Origin: Mycobacterium kyogaense
Lineage (GTDB): Bacteria > Actinomycetota > Actinomycetes > Mycobacteriales > Mycobacteriaceae
Reading direction: 5' to 3'
Assembly (NCBI RefSeq): GCF_003254575.1
Contig: NZ_QJUA01000008.1
Location: forward strand, 62,001 to 126,000
Length of the DNA stretch: 64,000 bases
The notes under the pieces were generated by a model. That model did not search any database, was not told the origin of the DNA, and was given only the letters and a program-made list of their open reading frames with translations. The stretch's first letter is position 1; each line of letters begins with the position of its first letter. The position numbers were made by a program, and so were the translations under genes. This document shows positions 20,217 to 29,837 of the stretch, piece after piece.

Positions 20217-21086
20217 TCACGACATCGCCGGGCAGCCACGCGCCCGCAATGCCGCCCGGGCCCGCTCGAGGAAGACGGCAGGCCGGCGCAGCATCGCGGA
20301 GCTGACGCGGATCACCGACCATTCGGCGGCCTCGAGCGCTGCCCACCGCTCGATGTCCCACGCCCGCTGCCCCGCGTCGGCCCAGTGCTGCGCTCCGTCG
20401 TACTCGACAGCGACCTGCCACAGAGGCCAGCCCATGTCCAATCGCGCGAACACCCGGCCGTAGACGTCGCGGACCTCGATCTGCGTCTGCGGTGCAGGAA
20501 AGCCATTGCGCAGCAATGCCAGTCGCGTCAGCGTCTCGTAGGGCGACTCCGCGCCGCCGTCGACCAGCGGCAGCACCCGACGTAGCCGACGCTGCCCCCG
20601 CGCACCGGGGTGCAGACGCGCGACGTCCATGACGTCGGCAGGCTTGACGTCGACGGCGTTCATCAGCGCATCGATACGCTGGACGGCCTCGGTCTGCGGC
20701 AACCGCCTGGCCAGATCGAACGCCGTGCGGGCGGGTGTCGTGATCGGCAGCCCATACACCTGGGTGATCTCCGCCGGATCCAGCGTGTCGGTGTGCACGA
20801 CGATGCCGCGCGGCGGTCTGCGGTTGTCGTGCACCACTACCGCCGGTCGTTCGCCCTCGACCCACTTGGCGCCCAACACCGCGGCCGCCGACGTCTCCGC
20901 CAGCACGCCACGGCGCCCCGACCACAGCCATGCCGCCCGGGCGCGGACGACCGCGTCGAGCTCGGCGCCTCGCGGAATCCAGACGCCGGGGTACACCGCC
21001 TCGTGATGACGGCGCAGTTGACGCAGCGTCAGCTCACCCGCGGCAAGCGCTTCCGATGCGATGAACGGCCAGTCGATCTCGGTCAT
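20217..21086 (-). CDS. DUF559-type protein with Vsr-like endonuclease fold
   Basis: 289 residues from the ATG at 21084-21086 (an ATG 30 bp further upstream is possible). The N-terminal part (LRQLRRHHEAVYPGVWIPRG) resembles the AbiEi-like antitoxin helical domain often annotated in these actinobacterial proteins; the C-terminal part (ESPYETLTRLALLRNGFPAP, VAVEYDGAQHW and WSVIRVSSAML) fits the DUF559/Vsr-like nuclease core with its Glu and Asp residues. Such proteins are numerous in mycobacteria; function unproven. It is exactly bracketed by 54-bp inverted repeats and sits between two convergent genes, so it looks like an inserted cassette. Confidence 0.78.
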   Translation of the reverse strand: MTEIDWPFIASEALAAGELTLRQLRRHHEAVYPGVWIPRGAELDAVVRARAAWLWSGRRGVLAETSAAAVLGAKWVEGERPAVVVHDNRRPPRGIVVHTDTLDPAEITQVYGLPITTPARTAFDLARRLPQTEAVQRIDALMNAVDVKPADVMDVARLHPGARGQRRLRRVLPLVDGGAESPYETLTRLALLRNGFPAPQTQIEVRDVYGRVFARLDMGWPLWQVAVEYDGAQHWADAGQRAWDIERWAALEAAEWSVIRVSSAMLRRPAVFLERARAALRARGCPAMS

Positions 21087-21161
21087 GCGGGTCAGCGTGT
21101 GCGCCGCCGCCGACACAACTGAGGCTCAAAGCTCGGTTATCCACAGCCCGTCGCGCCGAAA

Positions 21162-21215
21162 GTGCATCCTCATCCGCTTGTCACGGCAAGTCGCGGATGA
21201 AACCGCACACTCGCG
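21162..21215 (-). repeat. right arm of the 54-bp imperfect inverted repeat
   Basis: Reverse complement of the left arm (20161-20214): identical over the outer 24 bp and inner 8 bp. It ends 3 bp before the stop of the VWA gene at 21219. The arm also holds an internal hairpin, CATCCGC (21171-21177) against GCGGATG (21193-21199), so it could terminate VWA transcription. Confidence 0.88.
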
Positions 21216-21218
21216 GGC

Positions 21219-22655
21219 CTAGACCGGGAGTAGCGAGTCGATCACCGAGGCCAGCTGCTTGGCCGACCTGCACTCGTGCATCGCGATCACATCGGTGTAG
21301 CGCGGCACCGCGGAGTCGCCGCTGCCCCACAGATGCTTCGGCTCGGGATTGAGCCAGTGCGCGTGGCGGCTGGCGTTCACCATGTGGGCGAGCAGGTCGG
21401 CTTCGGGATTGCGGTAGTTGTTGCGGGCATCGCCGAGCACCAGCAGCGAGCTGCGCGGCGAGAGCACATTCGGGAACTTGTCCATGAACGACACGAACGC
21501 GTGGCCGTAATCGGAGTGCCCGTCGCGGGTGTACACGCCCGCTTCCCGGGTGATGCGCTGCACGGCCACTGCCAAATCGGCGTCGGGACCGAACATTTCG
21601 GTCACCTCGTCAGTGGTGTCGATGAAGGCGAACACCCGAACACGTGAGAACTGTTGGCGCAGAGCGTGGACGAGCAGCAGCGTGAAATGGCTGAAGCCGG
21701 CGACCGACCCCGACACGTCACACAGCACCACGAGCTCGGGCCGGGCCGGATGCGGCTTCTTGAGCACCACATCGATCGGCACACCGCCGGTGGACATCGA
21801 CTTGCGCAGCGTCTTGCGCAGATCGATCTCGCCGGCGCGGGAGCGTCGCCGCCGGGCCGCGAGCCTGCTGGCCAAGGTGCGCGCCAGCGGCGCGACCACC
21901 CGGCGCATCTGACGCAGCTGCTCCCCCGACGCACGCAGGAACTCGACGTTCTCGGACAGTTGCGGCACGCCGTAGGTCTGCACGTGCTCACGACCGAGCT
22001 GTTCGGCAGTCCGCCGTTTGGTCTCGGCCTCCACCATCTTTCGCAGCTGCGCGATACGTTGCGCGGCAAGAGCTTTGGCGATCTGCTCCTGCGTGGGTGT
22101 CGGTTCCTCGCCGTAGGGTGCCAGCAGGCCGGCCAACAACCGGCCCTCGAGGCTGTCCAGGCTCATCGCCTTGAGCGCCTGATACGACGAGTACGACGGA
22201 CCCCTGCTGGAGTTGTAGCGGCCGTAGGCTTCGACGATCTGGGCGATCATCGCCGCGAGCCGGTCGTCGAGCTGACCCGCGTCCTCGTTGTCGGAGAGCA
22301 GGTCGAGCAGGGCCTGCCGCATCGCCTCGGCGTCGTCGGGCGGCACGCTCTGGCCCTCCGCCGACTCGTCGGCGAGCACAGTGCGTGAGCCCAGCGCGGC
22401 CGGGAAGTACAGATCGAACAGCGCGTCGTAGGTGTCGCGGTGGTCGGGGCGGCGCAGCACCGCACATGCGATGCCTTCCCGCAGCGCCGGCCGGTCGGCC
22501 ATCCCGAGCACGGTCATCACCCGTCCGGCGTCGACGGTCTCCGAGGGGCCCACCGCGATGCCCGCGCCGCGCAGCGCCTCGACGAACTCGACCAGGTGCC
22601 CCGGAATCCCATGCGGGGCAAGCGGTTGCGGCGGACGCGTACGACGCGGGGCCAT
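21219..22655 (-). CDS. von Willebrand factor A domain protein, CoxE-like (Rv2425c-like)
   Basis: 478 residues from ATG 22653-22655. The C-terminal half is a VWA domain with a complete MIDAS motif (LVVLCDVSGSVAGFSHFTLL: Asp-x-Ser-x-Ser) and the later DGHSDYGHAF and SLLVLGDARNN stretches. Such CoxE-type proteins work as partners of MoxR AAA+ ATPases in metal insertion or complex remodelling. The MoxR gene lies directly upstream, sharing one base (TGATG). A much longer frame to 23597 is antisense-like read-through of the MoxR gene and is rejected. The client protein is unknown. Confidence 0.9.
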   Translation of the reverse strand: MAPRRTRPPQPLAPHGIPGHLVEFVEALRGAGIAVGPSETVDAGRVMTVLGMADRPALREGIACAVLRRPDHRDTYDALFDLYFPAALGSRTVLADESAEGQSVPPDDAEAMRQALLDLLSDNEDAGQLDDRLAAMIAQIVEAYGRYNSSRGPSYSSYQALKAMSLDSLEGRLLAGLLAPYGEEPTPTQEQIAKALAAQRIAQLRKMVEAETKRRTAEQLGREHVQTYGVPQLSENVEFLRASGEQLRQMRRVVAPLARTLASRLAARRRRSRAGEIDLRKTLRKSMSTGGVPIDVVLKKPHPARPELVVLCDVSGSVAGFSHFTLLLVHALRQQFSRVRVFAFIDTTDEVTEMFGPDADLAVAVQRITREAGVYTRDGHSDYGHAFVSFMDKFPNVLSPRSSLLVLGDARNNYRNPEADLLAHMVNASRHAHWLNPEPKHLWGSGDSAVPRYTDVIAMHECRSAKQLASVIDSLLPV

Positions 22656-23542
22656 CAGTTGAGCCTCAGCTCCCCGGCGGCCTTCACTTGATCGGACTGG
22701 TGTTTGAGAATCACACCCAGCGTCGCGGCGATGACCTCGTCGTCGATGGTGTCCAGTCCCAGCGCGAGCACGGTGCGCGCCCAGTCGATGGTCTCGGCCA
22801 CCGACGGCACCTTCTTCAGGGCCATCGCGCGCAGCACGCCGACGATGCGCACCAACTCCTCGGCCAGCCGCTCGGGCAGCTCCGGCACCCGCGAGAGCAG
22901 GATGCGACGTTCCAGGTCGGGGTCGGGGAAGTCGATGTGCAGGAACAGGCAGCGGCGCTTCAGCGCCTCGGATAGCTCGCGGGTGGAGTTGGAGGTCAGC
23001 ACCACCAGCGGTTTGCGCTCGGCGACGATCGTGCCGAGCTCGGGCACCGTGACCGCGAAGTCGCTGAGCACCTCCAGCAGCAGACCCTCGATCTCGATGT
23101 CGGCCTTGTCGGTCTCGTCGATCAGCAACACGGTCGGCTCGGTGCGCCGGATCGCGGTCAGAAGCGGGCGTGACAGCAGGAATTCCTCGGAGAAGACGTC
23201 GGTCTTGGTCTGATCCCAGTCGCTCTGGCCACCCTGGCTGCCGGTCTGGATGCGCAGGATCTGCTTGGCGTGGTTCCACTCGTAGAGCGCCCGCGCCTCG
23301 TCGACGCCCTCGTAGCACTGCAACCGCACCAGCCCCGATCCGGTGGCCTGGGCGATGGCGCGCGCCAGTTCGGTCTTGCCGACACCGGCGGGCCCCTCCA
23401 CCAGCAGGGGCTTTTCCAGCCGGTCGGCGAGGAAGACCGCGGTCGCGGTCGCCGTGTCGGGCAGGTATCCGGTCTCGGCCAGCCGGCGCGCGACGTCGTC
23501 GATGTCGGCGAACAGCGGCGCTGGGCGCGCGGGGACACTCAC
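22655..23542 (-). CDS. MoxR-type AAA+ ATPase (Rv2426c-like)
   Basis: 295 residues from GTG 23540-23542. Walker A is LLVEGPAGVGKTELARAIA, Walker B is TVLLIDETDKAD, and sensor 1 is VVLTSNSTRELSEALKRR. MoxR ATPases act as chaperones with a VWA partner, here the next gene. Together with proA, 15 bp upstream, the order matches Rv2427c-Rv2426c-Rv2425c. The target complex cannot be deduced from the neighbourhood. Confidence 0.92.
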   Translation of the reverse strand: MSVPARPAPLFADIDDVARRLAETGYLPDTATATAVFLADRLEKPLLVEGPAGVGKTELARAIAQATGSGLVRLQCYEGVDEARALYEWNHAKQILRIQTGSQGGQSDWDQTKTDVFSEEFLLSRPLLTAIRRTEPTVLLIDETDKADIEIEGLLLEVLSDFAVTVPELGTIVAERKPLVVLTSNSTRELSEALKRRCLFLHIDFPDPDLERRILLSRVPELPERLAEELVRIVGVLRAMALKKVPSVAETIDWARTVLALGLDTIDDEVIAATLGVILKHQSDQVKAAGELRLN

Positions 23543-23557
23543 AGTGGTTCTCCTTGC

Positions 23558-24829
23558 TCAGGCCGGACGGGTCTGCCCGTCGCCCCAGACGATCCATTTG
23601 GTCGAGGTCAGCTCGGGAAGCCCCATCGGTCCCCGGGCGTGCAGTTTTTGTGTCGAGATGCCGATCTCGGCGCCGAAGCCGAACTGCTCCCCGTCGGTGA
23701 ACGAGGTCGAGGCGTTCACCATCACCGCGGCGGCGTCGACGCGCTCGCTGAAGCGTTGCGCGGCAGCCAGATCCGTGGTCACGATGGCCTCGGTGTGGCC
23801 TGTGCCGTAGGTGTTGACGTGCTCGATCGCGGCGTCGACACCGTCGACGACGGCGAGCGCGATGTCCATCGACAGGAACTCGGCGCGCAGCTCGTCCTCG
23901 GACGGGTCGGCGTGCACCGTGACTCCGGCGGCCTGCAGCGCACCCGTCAGGCGGGGCACTGCGACGTCGGCAACCGCCGCGTCGATCAGCAGGGTCTCGG
24001 CGGCGTTGCAGACGCTGGGCCGACGGGTCTTGGCGTTGAGCACGATCGATTCGGCCATGTCCAGATCAGCCGAGGCGTGCACGTAGACGTGGCAGTTGCC
24101 CACGCCGGTCTCGATGGTGGGCACCTGCGCGTCGCGCACGACCGCGTCGATCAGTCCGGCCCCGCCGCGCGGGATCACCACGTCGACCAGGCCGCGCGCC
24201 TGGATCAGGTGCGTGACGCTGGCGCGGTCGGCGCTGGGAAGCAATTGCACCGCGTCGGCATCGAGCCCCTCTGCTTCCAGAGCTGCGCGTAGCGCCTCGA
24301 CCAGGGCCGCGTTCGACCGGGCGGCCGACGAACTACCCCGCAGCAGGACGGCGTTACCGGACTTCAGCGTCAGACCGAAGGCGTCGACGGTGACGTTGGG
24401 GCGGCCCTCGTAGACGATGCCGACGACGCCGAGCGGGACGCGCTGCTGACGCAGCTGCAACCCGTTGGGCAGCGTCCGCCCACGCAGCACCTCACCGATC
24501 GGATCGGGCAGCCCGGCCACCTGCCGGAGCCCGTCGGCGATCCCGTTCACCCGGGCCGGGGTCAGCGCCAGCCGGTCGAGCATGGCGTCCGGGGTGCCGG
24601 CGTCACGGGCGGCGGCCAGGTCCGCCTCGTTGGCGTCGAGGATCGCGTGGGTGTTCAGCAGCAGGTGGTCAGCGGCGGTGTGCAGCGCCCGGTTCTTGGT
24701 CTCGGTGCTCAGCGTCGCCAGGTCGCGCGACGCCGTGCGGGCGCGGCGGGCGGCGTCGTGTACCTGCCCGCGCAGGTCGCCGGAAGCCCCCGGCGTGCCC
24801 ACACTTCGCTCCGGTGCGTGCAGACTCAT
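23558..24829 (-). CDS. proA: gamma-glutamyl phosphate reductase
   Basis: 423 residues, the normal length. NADPH-dependent reduction of gamma-glutamyl phosphate to glutamate semialdehyde, the second step of proline synthesis. [20 protein letters not shown] and [14 protein letters not shown] are family blocks, and Cys274 in [13 protein letters not shown] is the catalytic thiol. proB, encoding the preceding step, lies 5 kb away (29834-30934) rather than adjacent, as in M. tuberculosis. Divergent from rbsK with a 23-bp gap. Confidence 0.97.
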   Translation of the reverse strand: MSLHAPERSVGTPGASGDLRGQVHDAARRARTASRDLATLSTETKNRALHTAADHLLLNTHAILDANEADLAAARDAGTPDAMLDRLALTPARVNGIADGLRQVAGLPDPIGEVLRGRTLPNGLQLRQQRVPLGVVGIVYEGRPNVTVDAFGLTLKSGNAVLLRGSSSAARSNAALVEALRAALEAEGLDADAVQLLPSADRASVTHLIQARGLVDVVIPRGGAGLIDAVVRDAQVPTIETGVGNCHVYVHASADLDMAESIVLNAKTRRPSVCNAAETLLIDAAVADVAVPRLTGALQAAGVTVHADPSEDELRAEFLSMDIALAVVDGVDAAIEHVNTYGTGHTEAIVTTDLAAAQRFSERVDAAAVMVNASTSFTDGEQFGFGAEIGISTQKLHARGPMGLPELTSTKWIVWGDGQTRPA

Positions 24830-24852
24830 TCGCCCAGCGTAGCGTTGCCGCG

Positions 24853-25710
24853 GTGGCGAGGATCTGCGTGGTGGGCAGTGTCAATGCCGACCTCACCTTC
24901 ACCGTCGAGGCGCTCCCCGAGCCCGGCGAGACGGTGCTGGCTTCCTCGTTGGCGACGAGCCCCGGCGGCAAGGGCGGAAACCAGGCCGTGGCGGCGGCGC
25001 GGTCCGGTGCGTCAGTGCGCCTCGTCGCGGCCGTGGGCACCGACGCGGCGGCGGCCGAACTGCGCGCACATCTGATCCGCAACGACGTCGACCTGCAGGC
25101 CGTGACCGACGTGCCTGGGCCGAGCGGATCGGCCGCGATCCTCGTCGACGCCGGCGCGGAGAACTGCATCGTGGTGGCCCCCGGCGCCAATGCGCACCTG
25201 AGCGTGACGCCGGCGCACGTCCAGTCGGTGATCGCCGACAGCGACGTCGTGCTGATCTCGCTGGAGATCCCGATCGCCACGGCCCTCGACGCAGCCGCAG
25301 TGGCCCGCGAGGCCGGCGCGGTCGTCATGGTCAACGCCTCCCCCGCGCTCACCGACCCCGGGCACCGCAGCCGGCTGGCCGAGCGCGCCGACGTGATCGT
25401 GGTCAACGCGACCGAGGCCTCCGATTGGCAGGACACCGGGGTGGCCCACCTGGTCATCACCCGAGGCCCCGACGGCGCACGGTATGTGACCGACGGCTCG
25501 ACGCACGACGTGCCCGCCCCGGCGGTCGAGCCGGTCGACACCACAGGCGCGGGTGACGTGTTCGCCGGCGTGCTGGCCGGGGCCTGGCCGACGGGCGCCG
25601 AGATGGCACTGCGCCGCGCCTGCGCCGCGGGCGCGTTGGCGACGCTGGTCCCCGGCGCCGGTGACTGCGCTCCGACCCGCGAGGCGATCGACGACGTCCT
25701 GCAGGGCTAA
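24853..25710 (+). CDS. rbsK: PfkB-family carbohydrate kinase, ribokinase-like
   Basis: 285 residues from GTG 24853. [15 protein letters not shown] is PfkB signature 1 and [17 protein letters not shown] is signature 2 with the catalytic Asp. The GGKGGNQA form is typical of ribokinases, and the position matches Rv2436 (rbsK). An alternative ATG at 24814 would overlap proA and has no family match. Stop codons of this gene and nadE overlap by 3 bases in opposite directions. Confidence 0.88.
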   Translation: MARICVVGSVNADLTFTVEALPEPGETVLASSLATSPGGKGGNQAVAAARSGASVRLVAAVGTDAAAAELRAHLIRNDVDLQAVTDVPGPSGSAAILVDAGAENCIVVAPGANAHLSVTPAHVQSVIADSDVVLISLEIPIATALDAAAVAREAGAVVMVNASPALTDPGHRSRLAERADVIVVNATEASDWQDTGVAHLVITRGPDGARYVTDGSTHDVPAPAVEPVDTTGAGDVFAGVLAGAWPTGAEMALRRACAAGALATLVPGAGDCAPTREAIDDVLQG

Positions 25711-27749
25711 TCCTGCGGGACGCAGCGCTCGATCTCGTCGAGCCAGGTGCGCGCCGACATGTCCGACGGCGCCCGCCAATCACCGCGCGGTGAGAGCGAC
25801 CCGCCGGCCGAGACCTTCGGACCGTTGGGCAGCGCCGAGCGTTTGAACTGGCTGAACGAGTAGTAACGCTGCGCGAAAACCTCCAGCCAGTGCCGGATCT
25901 CGCCGATCGTGAACGACGGACGCTTGTCCTCGGGGATGCCGAACGGCCAGTCCCCACGCTCGGCGTCACGCCACGCATGCCAGGCCAGGAACGCCACCCG
26001 CGACGGCCGAAAGCCGTAGCGCAGCACCTGGAACAACGAAAAATCCTGCAGCACATAAGGACCCACCTTGTCCTGGCTGCTCTGGATCTCCTCGTCCTCA
26101 CCGGCGGGCACCAGTTCCGGACTGATCTCGGTGTCCAGGACATCAGCGAGCACCTCGTTGACTGAGTCGTCGAACTGTTCCGACGAGATGACCCAGCGGA
26201 TCAGATGCTGGATCAACGTCTTGGGCACCCCGCCGTTGACGTTGTAGTGGGACATCTGGTCGCCCACGCCGTAGGTGGACCAGCCCAGCGCCAGCTCGGA
26301 GAGATCACCGGTGCCCAGCACGATCCCTCCGCGGAAGTTGGCCAGCCGGAACAGGTAATCGGTGCGCAACCCGGCCTGCACGTTCTCGAACGTGACGTCG
26401 TAGACCTTCTCGCCACGGGAGAACGGGTGGTCCATCTCCTTGAGCATCAGCTCCGCGGTGGCCCTGATGTCGATGGTCTCGAACGTGACACCCAGCGCCT
26501 CGGCGAGCCGGGTGGCGTTGTTCCTGGTGCGTTCCCCGGTGGCGAACCCGGGCAGGGTGTAGGCGAGAATGTCACTGCGCGGCCGTTCTTCGCGATCCAT
26601 GGCGCGCGCGGCGACGATCAGCGCGTGCGTGGAGTCCAGTCCACCCGACAGACCCAGCACCACCTTCGGATACTTCAGAGCCCGCAGCCGTTGTTCGAGG
26701 CCGGAGACCTGGATGTTGTAGGCCTCGTAGCAGTCCTGTTCCAGACGGGCCGGATCGTTGGGCACGAACGGGAACCGCTGCACCTCACGACGCAGCCCGA
26801 TGTCGCCGTCGGGCGGGTTCAGCGTGAATTCGATACGCCGGTAGGAGTCGTCGTCGATCAGGTGGTGACGCCTGTTGTCGTCGAACGTGCCCATCCGGAC
26901 CCGCTCGTTGCGCAGCAGCTGCAGGTCGACGTCGGCCACGGATCGCCGCTCTCCCTTGGGGAAACGCTCTGACTGCGCCAGACACACCCCGTTCTCCCAG
27001 ATCATGGTCTGTCCGTCCCACGCCAGATCCGTGGTCGATTCCCCTTCTCCCGCAGCGGCATACACGTAGGCCGCCAGGCAGCGCGACGACGCCGAGCGTG
27101 CGAGCAAGGAACGGTCCTCGGCGCGGCCGATCGTGATCGGGCTGCCCGAGAGGTTGGCCAGCACCGTCGCGCCGGCCAGCGCAGCCTCGGCACTCGGTGG
27201 TACCGGGACGAACATGTCCTCGCAGATCTCCACGTGCAGAACGAAATTCGGCAGATCCTGCGCCGCGAACAGGAGGTCGGGGCCGAACGGGACGTCGACT
27301 CCCCCGACCCGGATGTCGCCGCTCTCGTCGTCGCCGGCGGCGATCTGACGCTTCTCGTAGAACTCGCGGTAGGTGGGCAGATACGACTTCGGCACCACGC
27401 CGAGCACCTGACCGCGATGGATGACGATCGCGGTGTTGTAGATGCGGTTGCGGTGCCGCAGTGGCGCTCCGACGACGAGCACCGGCAGCAGTGCCGCAGA
27501 GCCGGCCGCTATCTCACCGACCGCGGTGTCGACGGCCTCGAGCAGAGCGTCCTGCATCACGATGTCCTCGATCGAGTACCCCGACAGCGTCAACTCGGGA
27601 AACACCGCGAGGCCGACGTTGTCGTCGTGGCACTGGCGGGCGATGCGCAGCACCGATTCGGCGTTCGCGACCGGGTCGGCCAGCGTCGTGTGATGGGTAC
27701 AGGCGGCGACGCGGACGAACCCCTGCCGATACGCCGAGTAAAAGTCCAT
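25707..27749 (-). CDS. nadE: glutamine-dependent NAD+ synthetase
   Basis: 680 residues, the two-domain form that uses glutamine. The N-terminal nitrilase-type glutaminase domain has the full triad Glu52 ([10 protein letters not shown]), Lys121 ([11 protein letters not shown]) and Cys176 (VEICEDMF), the same numbers as the M. tuberculosis enzyme. The C-terminal synthetase domain has the PP-loop-type [13 protein letters not shown]. Catalyses the last step of NAD+ synthesis. Divergent from the isochorismatase gene with a 54-bp gap. Confidence 0.98.
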   Translation of the reverse strand: MDFYSAYRQGFVRVAACTHHTTLADPVANAESVLRIARQCHDDNVGLAVFPELTLSGYSIEDIVMQDALLEAVDTAVGEIAAGSAALLPVLVVGAPLRHRNRIYNTAIVIHRGQVLGVVPKSYLPTYREFYEKRQIAAGDDESGDIRVGGVDVPFGPDLLFAAQDLPNFVLHVEICEDMFVPVPPSAEAALAGATVLANLSGSPITIGRAEDRSLLARSASSRCLAAYVYAAAGEGESTTDLAWDGQTMIWENGVCLAQSERFPKGERRSVADVDLQLLRNERVRMGTFDDNRRHHLIDDDSYRRIEFTLNPPDGDIGLRREVQRFPFVPNDPARLEQDCYEAYNIQVSGLEQRLRALKYPKVVLGLSGGLDSTHALIVAARAMDREERPRSDILAYTLPGFATGERTRNNATRLAEALGVTFETIDIRATAELMLKEMDHPFSRGEKVYDVTFENVQAGLRTDYLFRLANFRGGIVLGTGDLSELALGWSTYGVGDQMSHYNVNGGVPKTLIQHLIRWVISSEQFDDSVNEVLADVLDTEISPELVPAGEDEEIQSSQDKVGPYVLQDFSLFQVLRYGFRPSRVAFLAWHAWRDAERGDWPFGIPEDKRPSFTIGEIRHWLEVFAQRYYSFSQFKRSALPNGPKVSAGGSLSPRGDWRAPSDMSARTWLDEIERCVPQD

Positions 27750-27803
27750 GGTTCATTGTGTCCCCGATGTGTTCGCGTTCAATCGGTGGGTATCTACGCC
27801 CCC

Positions 27804-28346
27804 ATGAGCACGTCCGCAATCCTCGTCATCGACATGATGAACACCTATCGGCATCCCGACGCCGACAAGCTGATCCCGCACGTCGAGCCCATCGTCGAGC
27901 CGCTGAGCGAACTCGTCACCGCGGCGCAGGATCGCGACGACATGGACTTGATCTACGTCAACGACAACTACGGCGACTTCAGTGCCGAGTTCAGCGACAT
28001 CGTCCGCGGCGCACTCGACGGCGAGCGCCCCGACCTGGTGGAGCCGATCGTGCCGAAGCACGGTTTGCGGGTGATGACCAAGGTGCGCCACAGCGCGTTC
28101 TACGCCACCTCGCTGGCCTATCTGCTGACGCAGTTGAAGCCCGAGCGACTGGTGCTGACCGGTCAGGTCACCGAGCAGTGCGTCCTCTACACCGCGCTCG
28201 ACGCCTACGTTCGCCACTTCCCGGTCGTGGTCCCCCGCGACGCCGTCGCGCACATCGATCCCGATCTCGGCCAGGCCGCGCTGCAGATGATGGAGCAGAA
28301 CATGAAGGCCGAGATCCTCGACGGCGCCGCGGAGTGTCTGCGCTGA
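27804..28346 (+). CDS. isochorismatase-family cysteine hydrolase
   Basis: 180 residues from ATG 27804. The triad is visible as Asp in AILVIDMMNTY, Lys in KVRHSAFYATSL, and the nucleophilic Cys in LTGQVTEQCVLYTALDAY. Members hydrolyse isochorismate, nicotinamide or other amides; the divergent pairing with nadE makes nicotinamidase-like activity conceivable, but PncA is normally a different gene, so this stays open. Followed 34 bp later by the sirtuin gene in the same direction, another NAD-linked function. Confidence 0.85.
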   Translation: MSTSAILVIDMMNTYRHPDADKLIPHVEPIVEPLSELVTAAQDRDDMDLIYVNDNYGDFSAEFSDIVRGALDGERPDLVEPIVPKHGLRVMTKVRHSAFYATSLAYLLTQLKPERLVLTGQVTEQCVLYTALDAYVRHFPVVVPRDAVAHIDPDLGQAALQMMEQNMKAEILDGAAECLR

Positions 28347-28380
28347 CCAGCACCGATTCGGATACGCCTATCCTCGTGTC

Positions 28381-29217
28381 GTGGAGTCCCCCGAACTGAT
28401 CACCGCGCTTCGCGGTCGCCGCATCGCGGTGCTCACCGGCGCCGGCATGTCGACGGACTCGGGGATCCCGGACTATCGCGGGCCCGACTCGCCGCCGGCC
28501 AACCCGATGACCATCCGCCAGTTCACCTCCGACCCGGTGTACCGGCAGCGCTACTGGGCCCGCAACCACGTGGGGTGGCGCCACATGGACGAACGCCGGC
28601 CGAACGCGGGGCACCGCGCGCTGGCCGCGCTGGAACGCGTCGGGGTCGTCACCGGTCTGATCACCCAGAACGTCGACCTGCTGCACACCAAGGCGGGTAG
28701 CCGCGCCGTCATCGATCTGCACGGCACCTACGTGCACGTGGTGTGCCTGCAGTGCGGGCACGGCATGTCCCGCGCGGCCCTCGACGACATGCTCGAGGCG
28801 GCCAATCCCGGGTTCCGCGAACGGGTGGCGACGCTCGACAGCATCGCCGTCGCACCGGACGCCGACGCAGTTGTCGGCGACACATCCGAGTTCCGGATCA
28901 TCGACTGCCCCTGCTGCGGAGGCATGCTCAAACCCGACATCGTGTACTTCGGGGAGAGTGTGCCGAAAGCGCGAGTGGACGAAGCGTACGCGATGGTCGA
29001 CGACGCCGACGCGCTACTGGTCGCCGGGTCATCACTGACGGTGTACTCCGGCTATCGCTTCGTCCGGCACGCGGCGGCGCGCGGCATCCCGATCGCGATC
29101 GTCAACCGGGGCCGCACCCGCGGCGACGACCTGGCCACGGTGAAGATCGACAACGGGTGCTCACCGATGCTGGCGCTGCTCGCCGACGAGTTACCGACGA
29201 TGGCGAGCCCGGTGTGA
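28381..29217 (+). CDS. sirtuin-type NAD-dependent protein deacylase
   Basis: 278 residues from GTG 28381. AVLTGAGMSTDSGIPDYRGP is the NAD-binding GAGxS...GIPDFR motif (Tyr replaces Phe), TQNVDLLH follows, and His114 in IDLHGTYVHV is the catalytic base. Zinc ligands are Cys122/Cys125 (VCLQCG) and the Cys group at 176-179 (DCPCCGG). The long insertion between the Cys pairs is seen in class II (SIRT4-like) sirtuins. GTGA overlap with the next gene. Downstream targets unknown. Confidence 0.93.
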   Translation: MESPELITALRGRRIAVLTGAGMSTDSGIPDYRGPDSPPANPMTIRQFTSDPVYRQRYWARNHVGWRHMDERRPNAGHRALAALERVGVVTGLITQNVDLLHTKAGSRAVIDLHGTYVHVVCLQCGHGMSRAALDDMLEAANPGFRERVATLDSIAVAPDADAVVGDTSEFRIIDCPCCGGMLKPDIVYFGESVPKARVDEAYAMVDDADALLVAGSSLTVYSGYRFVRHAAARGIPIAIVNRGRTRGDDLATVKIDNGCSPMLALLADELPTMASPV

Positions 29218-29837
29218 GCGGGGTGATCTCGCGCCTGCCGGGTGTGCCGCCGCCGCCGAGCGGACCGGCGTCGCAGCGCTGGGGACTCGGTGTCGGCGAT
29301 GCGGTCGCCGCGCTCACCCGTCTGCCCGACCCACTGCAACGGGTGATCCGGTTGCTCAACCATGTCGGCGGCCTCGCCGTCAGCGGTGACGAGGTGGAGT
29401 TCGACGGCGACTCCGTCCACTGGTCCGATGTCACCGACATCGAAACCCACAGCCTCGTCGGCTATCTGCTGGCGGATGGGTTGCAGGCACAGGTCGGCCG
29501 ACTTCCGTTGCCGCGCTTCCCGTTCCGCGGGCGCATCATCGGCCTGGCGTCCGATGCCGTGCTGACGGCGGCAGTGGCCGCAGCCGGCGGCCCGCTGTCC
29601 GGCCTGCTGGACATCCGCGTTCCCACCGAGGTGAACTACCGCGGCAGGCTGCGCAACCGCACGCTGTCGGCGAGCATGATCGCCACGCTGCTGCTGGCCG
29701 ATCCGGACGTGCGCGCCGCGGTCGTCGAGACCGCGTCCGCGCACGGCGTGCCGCTGCGGCATGCCGACAACGACGCGATCGACGCGGCCGAGCGCCGGGC
29801 ACAGTGGCTGGAGAACTGGTTGAAAGACCGCTTCTAG
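29214..29837 (+). CDS. conserved hypothetical protein
   Basis: 207 residues from the GTG at 29214 that overlaps the sirtuin stop. Pro-rich N-terminus ([20 protein letters not shown]), then a mixed alpha/beta body with [20 protein letters not shown] and [20 protein letters not shown]. No catalytic motif recognised and no membrane segment. Translational coupling implies a functional link to the sirtuin, possibly as a substrate or regulator, but that is inference. Its stop overlaps the convergent proB stop. Confidence 0.75.
   Translation: MSGVISRLPGVPPPPSGPASQRWGLGVGDAVAALTRLPDPLQRVIRLLNHVGGLAVSGDEVEFDGDSVHWSDVTDIETHSLVGYLLADGLQAQVGRLPLPRFPFRGRIIGLASDAVLTAAVAAAGGPLSGLLDIRVPTEVNYRGRLRNRTLSASMIATLLLADPDVRAAVVETASAHGVPLRHADNDAIDAAERRAQWLENWLKDRF

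Noticed and set aside
20161..21215. Classical insertion sequence
   Set aside because: The inverted repeats look like terminal repeats, but there is no transposase and no evident target duplication.
22656..23597. Extension of the VWA protein to 792 residues
   Set aside because: The added part lies out of frame across the MoxR gene and is Arg/Pro-rich shadow sequence; the ATG at 22655 has the proper VWA N-terminus.
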